Shown here one piece after another: positions 28,525-33,693 of a stretch of 33,693 nt of DNA; position 1 is the stretch's first letter, and each line of letters starts with the position of its first letter. Below the pieces are notes generated by a model. It made no database searches. It had not been told where the DNA came from and saw nothing but the letters and a program-made list of their open reading frames with translations. This DNA is from an uncultured Erythrobacteraceae bacterium (GTDB taxonomy: Bacteria > Pseudomonadota > Alphaproteobacteria > Sphingomonadales > Sphingomonadaceae), in NCBI GenBank assembly GCA_946482075.1, contig CAMLQG010000030.1:1-33693 (forward strand). The letters run 5' to 3'. The translations under genes and the position numbers were made by a program.

Positions 28525-29292
28525 TTGGATTTCATCTCCTCTTTCGACTTTACTGCCGTCCTGCCGTTCATCGCCGTGGGCTTCGCCGCTCAATTGGTGG
28601 ACGGGGCGCTCGGCATGGCCTTCGGGGTCATTTCCAATTCGCTGATGGTAGGCGTGCTCGGCGTGCCCCCGGCCCTCGCCTCGCAACGAGTCCATATCGT
28701 CGAATGTTTCACCACGGCCACCTCCGGCATCAGCCACCTGCTGCATCGGAACATCGACAAGGCGCTGTTCTTCCGCCTGCTGATTCCGGGCATCCTGGGC
28801 GGTGTGACCGGCGCCTATATATTGAGCTCGATCGATGCGACCGTGATCAAGCCGTTCGTCCTGCTCTATCTCGCAGCGATCGGCGTCTACCTGCTGTGGC
28901 GCGGCCTGACCTTTCCGCCGATCGCCCGGAAAGTCAGGCATGTGCGGCCGCTGGGCCTGATCGGCGGCTTCCTCGACGCGGCCGGCGGCGGCGGCTGGGG
29001 CCCGATCGTGACGTCCAATCTGCTGATGCAGGGCGGAGAGCCGCGCAAGGTCGTCGGCACGGTGAATTCAGTCGAGTTCTTCCTGACGATCGCCGTTTCC
29101 GCGACCTTCATCCTTCACCTGGGCGTCGCCGATCTCGCCGGCGCCACTCTCGGCTTCCTGATCGGCGGCGTGGCCGCGGCGCCACTCGGCGCCTGGGCCG
29201 CGCGGCATTTCCCCGCCAAATGGATGTTCATCATGGTGGGGATCGTGCTGTCGCTCACTAGCGTATACGGCGCTTGGGCCGCTTGGCATTGA
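28525..29292 (+). CDS. TauE/SafE-family sulfite/organosulfonate exporter
   Basis: An inner-membrane protein of 255 aa with about eight hydrophobic segments in two halves. Each half carries the TauE/SafE pattern: FIAVGFAAQLVDGALGMAFGV at ~15-35 and PLGLIGGFLDAAGGGGWGPIV at ~145-165. It may export sulfite, sulfoacetate or similar anions; the true substrate cannot be told. The start is TTG (28525) with AAGG 9 bases upstream; the N-terminus (M)DFISSFDFTAVLPF fits the family. TATAAT at 28449-28454 could be a -10 box, but no matching -35 is seen. The repeat at 29306 follows. Confidence 0.9.
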   Translation: MDFISSFDFTAVLPFIAVGFAAQLVDGALGMAFGVISNSLMVGVLGVPPALASQRVHIVECFTTATSGISHLLHRNIDKALFFRLLIPGILGGVTGAYILSSIDATVIKPFVLLYLAAIGVYLLWRGLTFPPIARKVRHVRPLGLIGGFLDAAGGGGWGPIVTSNLLMQGGEPRKVVGTVNSVEFFLTIAVSATFILHLGVADLAGATLGFLIGGVAAAPLGAWAARHFPAKWMFIMVGIVLSLTSVYGAWAAWH

Positions 29293-29305
29293 GGCCACTC
29301 TTCGA

Positions 29306-29397
29306 CGTCATTGCGAGGCCATAAGGCCGAAGCAATCCAGAGCCGTTACGCGTTCCGCTCTGGATTGCTTCCTCGGCTTCGCCTCTTCGCAATGACG
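29306..29397. repeat. REP-like palindromic element (GTCATTGCGAG family), copy 3
   Basis: A 92-bp copy with ends CGTCATTGCGAGG and TTCGCAATGACG, inner arms CAATCCAGAGC and GCTCTGGATTG. It lies between the convergent exporter gene and maeB, where it could form a hairpin on either transcript. The left half differs from the other copies in having CCATAAGGCCGAAG in place of AGGCGGAGCCGACG. Confidence 0.88.
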
Positions 29398-29416
29398 AGG
29401 AGGCGCGCTTGCTCGA

Positions 29417-31693
29417 TTACCCCACCACGCCCGCGGCAGCCAGCACGGCAAGCTGCAGGAGGTCGGGCGCGATCGAGGTCATCGGCGCGATCTGGACCGG
29501 CTTCTCCATCCCGATCAGCATCGGCCCGATCGTGGCGTTGCCGCCCAGTTCGCGCAGCAGCTTGGCCGAGATATTGGCCGATTGCAGGCCCGGCATGATC
29601 AGGATGTTCGCGGGCTGCGACAGGCGGCTGAACGGATAATTCGCCATGACCTTGGGATTGAGCGCGGCATCGGGCGCCAACTCGCCTTCATATTCGAAGC
29701 CGGGCTGCTCGGCGTCGAGGATCGCCACCGCGTCGCGGATCGGCTCCAGCCACTTGCCCGAGGGGTTGCCGAAAGTGGAGAAGCTGAGGAAGGCCACGCG
29801 CGGCTCATGTCCCAGCCGGCGCGCCACCGCAGCGGTTTCCCGGGCGATATGCGCGAGGTCGGCAGCGGACGGGCGCTCGTTGATCGTCGTATCGGCCAGG
29901 AACACGGTGTAATTCTTGCCGATCATCAGATGGATGCCGAACGGCAGATGGCCGGGCTTGGGTTCCAGCACCAGCTGCACTTCACGCATCGTCTGCGCGA
30001 AGGGACGCGTCATGCCCGAAAGCATCGCATCGCCATGGCCCAGCGCCACGAGCAGCGAGGCGAAGACGTTGCGGTCCTGGTTCACCATGCGGCGCACGTC
30101 GCGTTCCATGTAACCGCGCCGCTGCAGCTTGTTGTAGAGATAGGCGACCATCTCCGGCACATAGATCGAATCCGCCGAGTTCTGAATCTCGTAGCTTTCG
30201 GGATCGTCGACGCCGAGTTCCACCAGCTTGTCGAGCACGGCCTGGGTGCGGCCGACCAGCACCGGCGTGCCGTAGCCGAAATCGCGATATTGGATCGCGG
30301 CGCGCAGCACCACTTCCTCTTCCGCTTCGGCGAAGACCATGCGCTTCGGATTCTTCTTCAGATCCTCGAACACCTGGGTGAGCACCGAGGTCGTCGGATT
30401 CAGCCGCGCCTTCAGCTGGTTGGCATAGGCCGCGAAATCCTCGATCGGCTTCTGCGCGACGCCCGAATCCATCGCCGCCCTGGCGACGGCGCAGGAGACA
30501 CGCTCGATCAGGCGTGGATCGAAGGGCGCGGGAATGATGTATTCCGTGCCGAAATGCTGGGCCTTGCCATAAGCGGCAGCGACTTCGTCCGGCACGCGTT
30601 CGCGCGCAAGCGCCGCGATCGCTTCGGCCGCGGCGATCTTCATCTCTTCATTGATCGCGGTCGCCTGAACATCGAGCGCGCCGCGGAAGATGAAGGGGAA
30701 GCCCAGCACGTTGTTGACCTGGTTCGGATAGTCCGAACGGCCTGTGGCGACGATTGCGTCGGGCCGGACCTTCTTGGCATCGGGCGGCGTGATTTCGGGA
30801 TCGGGATTGGCCATCGCGAAGATAATCGGCTTGGGCGCCATCTTCTTGACCATTTCGGGCGTCACCGCGCCGGCGACCGACAGACCCAGGAACACGTCCG
30901 CGCCTTCGATCGCTTCGGCCAGCGTGCGCCGGTCGGTCGCCACCGCATGGGCGGACTTGAACTGGTCAACATTCTCGCGACCGATATAGATCACGCCCTT
31001 GCTGTCGCACATGATCACGTTTTCATGGCGCACGCCCATCGACTTGATGAGTGAGGTGCAGGCGATGGCCGACGCGCCGGCGCCGTTCACGACGACTTTC
31101 ACGTCTTCCATCTTGCGGCCGGTCAGATGCACGGCGTTGATCAGGCCGGCGGCGGCGATGATCGCCGTGCCGTGCTGGTCGTCATGCATCACCGGGATGT
31201 TCATCCGCTCGCGCAGGGCCTGCTCGATGATGAAGCATTCGGGCGCCTTGATGTCCTCCAGATTGATGCCGCCGAAGCTCGGCTCCATCAGGGCGACCGC
31301 GTTGATGAACGCATCGCAATCCTCGGTCGCCAGCTCGATATCGATCGAATCCACATCGGCGAAGCGCTTGAACAGCACGGCCTTGCCTTCCATCACCGGC
31401 TTGGACGCCAGCGCGCCGAGATTGCCCATGCCAAGAATGGCGGTGCCGTTCGAGATGACCGCGACGAGATTGGACCGGGCCGTGTAGATCGCCGCCTTGG
31501 AAGGATCTTCCGCGATGGCTTCGACCGGAGCCGCCACGCCGGGGGAATAGGCAAGGCTGAGATCGCGCTGTGTCGCCATCGGCTTGGACGCGATGATCTC
31601 GATCTTACCCGGGCGGATCGTCTCATGATAAAACAGCGCTTCGCGCTTGGTGAAACGCACGTTGCTTTCGTCGGCCAAGTCCCAATTCTCCAT
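29417..31693 (-). CDS. maeB: NADP-dependent malic enzyme (MaeB type, with phosphotransacetylase-like domain)
   Basis: A 758-aa cytoplasmic enzyme that oxidatively decarboxylates malate to pyruvate with NADP. The malic-enzyme part (~1-430) has SLAYSPGVAAP (~46-55), VMHDDQHGTA (168-177) for metal and malate, and the nucleotide-binding VVNGAGASAIAC. The C-terminal ~325 residues resemble phosphate acetyltransferase but normally act as a regulatory, acetyl-CoA-sensing domain in these hybrids. Length is normal for the family. ATG 31691-31693 has GGGA a few bases upstream. It is a single gene, divergent from mutS. It supplies NADPH and pyruvate, e.g. during growth on C4 acids. Confidence 0.96.
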   Translation of the reverse strand: MENWDLADESNVRFTKREALFYHETIRPGKIEIIASKPMATQRDLSLAYSPGVAAPVEAIAEDPSKAAIYTARSNLVAVISNGTAILGMGNLGALASKPVMEGKAVLFKRFADVDSIDIELATEDCDAFINAVALMEPSFGGINLEDIKAPECFIIEQALRERMNIPVMHDDQHGTAIIAAAGLINAVHLTGRKMEDVKVVVNGAGASAIACTSLIKSMGVRHENVIMCDSKGVIYIGRENVDQFKSAHAVATDRRTLAEAIEGADVFLGLSVAGAVTPEMVKKMAPKPIIFAMANPDPEITPPDAKKVRPDAIVATGRSDYPNQVNNVLGFPFIFRGALDVQATAINEEMKIAAAEAIAALARERVPDEVAAAYGKAQHFGTEYIIPAPFDPRLIERVSCAVARAAMDSGVAQKPIEDFAAYANQLKARLNPTTSVLTQVFEDLKKNPKRMVFAEAEEEVVLRAAIQYRDFGYGTPVLVGRTQAVLDKLVELGVDDPESYEIQNSADSIYVPEMVAYLYNKLQRRGYMERDVRRMVNQDRNVFASLLVALGHGDAMLSGMTRPFAQTMREVQLVLEPKPGHLPFGIHLMIGKNYTVFLADTTINERPSAADLAHIARETAAVARRLGHEPRVAFLSFSTFGNPSGKWLEPIRDAVAILDAEQPGFEYEGELAPDAALNPKVMANYPFSRLSQPANILIMPGLQSANISAKLLRELGGNATIGPMLIGMEKPVQIAPMTSIAPDLLQLAVLAAAGVVG

Positions 31694-31758
31694 GTTGTCC
31701 CGGGGCCAGGACCCTAGGGTCGTTCCGATTTCGATCGGAGCGTGAACCTCTCCTCATC

Positions 31759-31848
31759 GTCACCCTGAACCGGGTTCAGGGTCCATTTGTCCCCACGAGC
31801 GGATGGACCCTGAGGCGCGACGGATGCTGAAACAAGTTCAGCATGACG
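31759..31848. repeat. Palindromic repeat (CACCCTGAACCGGGTTCAGGG type)
   Basis: A compact set of palindromes: CCCTGAACC/GGTTCAGGG (31764-31782), CAGGGTCCA (31778-31786) with TGGACCCTG (31804-31812), TGCTGAA/TTCAGCA (31825-31843), and outer CGTCA/TGACG ends (31759-31763 and 31844-31848). The family differs from the GTCATTGCGAG repeats. It sits in the divergent gap between maeB and mutS, inside what should be the promoter region of one or both. Confidence 0.75.
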
Positions 31849-31982
31849 GAGAAAGATTCAACTTGAAACAGAACGACTCCAAGGCCCCTAAGCGTTGCCG
31901 CGCCCGCCCGCAAACGGTTTGATCGGGGAAAGCGCCCCTGGGCTCCTTTCCGAATCACACACGCTGCCGCTAACCCCTCCCG

Positions 31983-33693
31983 ATGGCCGGTGGCGCAACT
32001 CCGATGATGGCGCAATATTTCGCCTTGAAGGCGCAGGCGGGCGACTGCCTGCTGTTCTATCGCATGGGCGATTTCTTCGAACTGTTCTTCGATGACGCGA
32101 AGACCGCCGCCGCCGTGCTCGACATCGCGCTGACCAGCCGGGGGGAGCATGAGGGCGCCCCTATCCCGATGTGCGGCGTGCCGGTCCATTCGGCCGAAGC
32201 CTATCTCGCCCGGCTGATCCGCGCCGGCAATCGCGTCGCGATCGCCGAACAGGTGGAAACGCCAGAGGAAGCGAAGAAACGCGGCGGATCGAAAGCGCTG
32301 GTGATGCGCGACATCGTCCGCTTCGTCACTGCCGGCACGCTGACGGAAGAGAACCTGCTGGAACCCCGCCGGGCCAATGTACTGGCGGCGGTGTGCGAGC
32401 TGCGCGGCATGATCGGCGTCGCGTCCTGCGACATCTCCACCGGCCGCATGGAGCTGGAAGAATGCGAACCCGGCCTGATCGGCGCCGCGTTGGCCCGCCT
32501 GGGCGCGAGCGAGATCGTCGCGGCCGAAGAATGGGCTGACGCGCCCGACGGCGCGATCCCGCGCCCCCGGCGCGACTTTTCCAGCGACGAGGGCGAAGCC
32601 CGGCTGAAAGCGCTGCACGGCGTAGTCACGCTCGACGGTTTCGGCAGCTTCACCCGCGCGATGCTGGCGGCAGGCGGCGGGCTGGTCGCCTATCTCGACC
32701 ATGTCGGACGCGGGAAACTCCCCTTCCTCCAGCCGCCGGTGATGCGCAGCAGCGATACCAGGCTGGCGATGGACGAAGCGACGCGGGCCAGCCTCGAGAT
32801 CCTCGGCAGCAGCCAGGGCGGGCGCAGCGGAAGCCTGATCGCCGCGATCGACCGCTGCGTGACCGGCGCCGGGGCGCGCCAGCTGGCGGACGATCTCGCC
32901 GCTCCGCTGACGGCGGCCCGCGATATCGCGGCGCGCCTCGCGCTGGTGCAATGGTTGCACGAAGACCCGCTGCTGCGCGCCGACCTGCGCGAGGCCCTGC
33001 GCGCGCTGCCCGATATCGGCCGCGCGCTCGGCCGCGTGGTGGCCGGGCGCGGCAGTCCGCGCGATCTCGGCCAGCTGCGCGACGGCCTCGACCAGGCGCG
33101 CAGCATCCGCGACCATCTCCAGGGCAAGCCGGACCGCCCGGCCTTGCTCGAAAGCCTGCTGCCGTCGCTCGCCGGCCATGGCGCGCTGGTGGATCTGTTC
33201 AGCCGTGCGCTGGTGCCCTCCCCGCCCACCGAACGCGGCCAGGGCGGCTATATCGCCGAAGGCTTCGATGCAGCGCTCGACGAGCTCCGCGCGATCTCCG
33301 GCAATGCGCGCCGGGCGATCGCCCTGCTCGAAGCGCGCTATCGCGACGATACCGGGATCGCCGCGCTCAAGATCCGCCACAATGGCGTCCTCGGCTATTT
33401 CATCGAAGTGCCCGCGCGCCATGCCGATGCGCTGATGGCGCCCGAAAGCGGGTTCACTCACCGTCAGACGATGGCGGGCGCGGTGCGCTTCAATTCGCTG
33501 GGCCTGCATGAGGAAGCCGGCCGCATCGCCGAATCAGGCGGCCGTGCGCTGGCGATGGAGGAAGCTCATTTCGCCGATCTGGTCGCGCGCGTGGTGGCGG
33601 ACCGGCTCTCGATCGCCACCACGGCTCAGGCGCTCGCCCGGATCGACGTCGCCGCGAGCCAGGCGGAACGCGCAGCCGAAGGTGGCTGGTGCC
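31983..33693 (+). CDS. mutS: DNA mismatch repair protein MutS, 3' truncated by the window edge
   Basis: The first 570 residues of MutS. The mismatch-binding domain is complete: ATPMMAQYFALKAQAGDCLLFYRMGDFFELFFDDA, with the intercalating Phe31 and Glu33 of the F-x-E motif. The connector, the core (beginning around LDEATRASLEIL) and much of the clamp (GILGYF-like NGVLGYFIEVP) follow. The sequence ends before the Walker A ATPase domain, which must lie beyond 33693. No frameshift or early stop is visible in the translated part. ATG 31983 fits homology (E. coli has HTPMMQQY at this point); no clear Shine-Dalgarno. A second pair of ATGs at 32004 is less likely. It recognises mispaired bases and recruits MutL. 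Confidence 0.96.
   Translation, partial: MAGGATPMMAQYFALKAQAGDCLLFYRMGDFFELFFDDAKTAAAVLDIALTSRGEHEGAPIPMCGVPVHSAEAYLARLIRAGNRVAIAEQVETPEEAKKRGGSKALVMRDIVRFVTAGTLTEENLLEPRRANVLAAVCELRGMIGVASCDISTGRMELEECEPGLIGAALARLGASEIVAAEEWADAPDGAIPRPRRDFSSDEGEARLKALHGVVTLDGFGSFTRAMLAAGGGLVAYLDHVGRGKLPFLQPPVMRSSDTRLAMDEATRASLEILGSSQGGRSGSLIAAIDRCVTGAGARQLADDLAAPLTAARDIAARLALVQWLHEDPLLRADLREALRALPDIGRALGRVVAGRGSPRDLGQLRDGLDQARSIRDHLQGKPDRPALLESLLPSLAGHGALVDLFSRALVPSPPTERGQGGYIAEGFDAALDELRAISGNARRAIALLEARYRDDTGIAALKIRHNGVLGYFIEVPARHADALMAPESGFTHRQTMAGAVRFNSLGLHEEAGRIAESGGRALAMEEAHFADLVARVVADRLSIATTAQALARIDVAASQAERAAEGGWC

Noticed and set aside
31776..33509. A 577-aa minus-strand open frame
   Set aside because: Antisense to mutS, whose translation is continuous and diagnostic.

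Overview
The window is a piece of a GC-rich alphaproteobacterial chromosome, most likely from Sphingomonadales; the family cannot be fixed by eye. The evidence is the cell-cycle regulator CtrA beside GANTC sites, a methionine synthase split over two genes, an exosortase-A-associated ligase and glycosyltransferase pair, a GltB/GltD glutamate synthase, and dispersed palindromic repeats whose ends read GTCATTGCGAG. Gene content is mostly housekeeping. I see no phage, insertion sequence, CRISPR array, rRNA or tRNA. The first ~100 bases are G/C homopolymers that look like a contig-end artefact, and the last gene, mutS, runs off the right edge.

Layout. (1) 182-5918, minus strand: a tight operon for methyl-group metabolism, comprising an ArsR-type repressor fused to a SAM methyltransferase, metF, the homocysteine half of MetH and the folate/B12/SAM half of MetH. 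A 20-bp palindrome sits between the -35 and -10 boxes of its promoter, and the mRNA appears almost leaderless. (2) 6065-7478: three small lipoproteins, two of them alanine-rich paralogues facing each other, and a small GlsB/YeaQ-type membrane protein. (3) 7621-10645, minus: undecaprenyl-diphosphatase UppP and an M13 metallopeptidase. (4) 10841-14114: an MsbA-like ABC exporter and, divergently, an intracellular PHB depolymerase with a PhaR-like palindrome upstream. (5) 14243-18274: a minus-strand set (56-aa membrane microprotein, exosortase-A-type O-glycosylation ligase, MaoC hydratase, DUF4126 protein) and a divergent exosortase-A-type glycosyltransferase. (6) 18334-25688, plus: an unknown two-helix membrane protein, then gltB and gltD. 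(7) 26069-29292, plus: an unknown exported protein, ctrA, trmB and a TauE/SafE exporter. (8) 29417-33693: maeB on minus and, divergently, truncated mutS.

How the genes work together. The methionine operon turns methylene-THF and homocysteine into methionine, under a repressor that probably senses a SAM-cycle metabolite. GltB and GltD form the NADPH glutamate synthase. MaeB links malate to pyruvate and NADPH. PhaZ, and possibly the MaoC hydratase, belong to polyhydroxyalkanoate or acyl-CoA turnover. UppP, the ABC exporter, the ligase and the glycosyltransferase concern envelope polysaccharide. The strongest leads for new biology are the repressor-promoter arrangement of the methionine operon, the apparent absence of a normal start codon for the MaoC gene, the microprotein overlapping the ligase gene, and a structured 380-base gap after gltD. 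No clearly new multi-gene system is visible.
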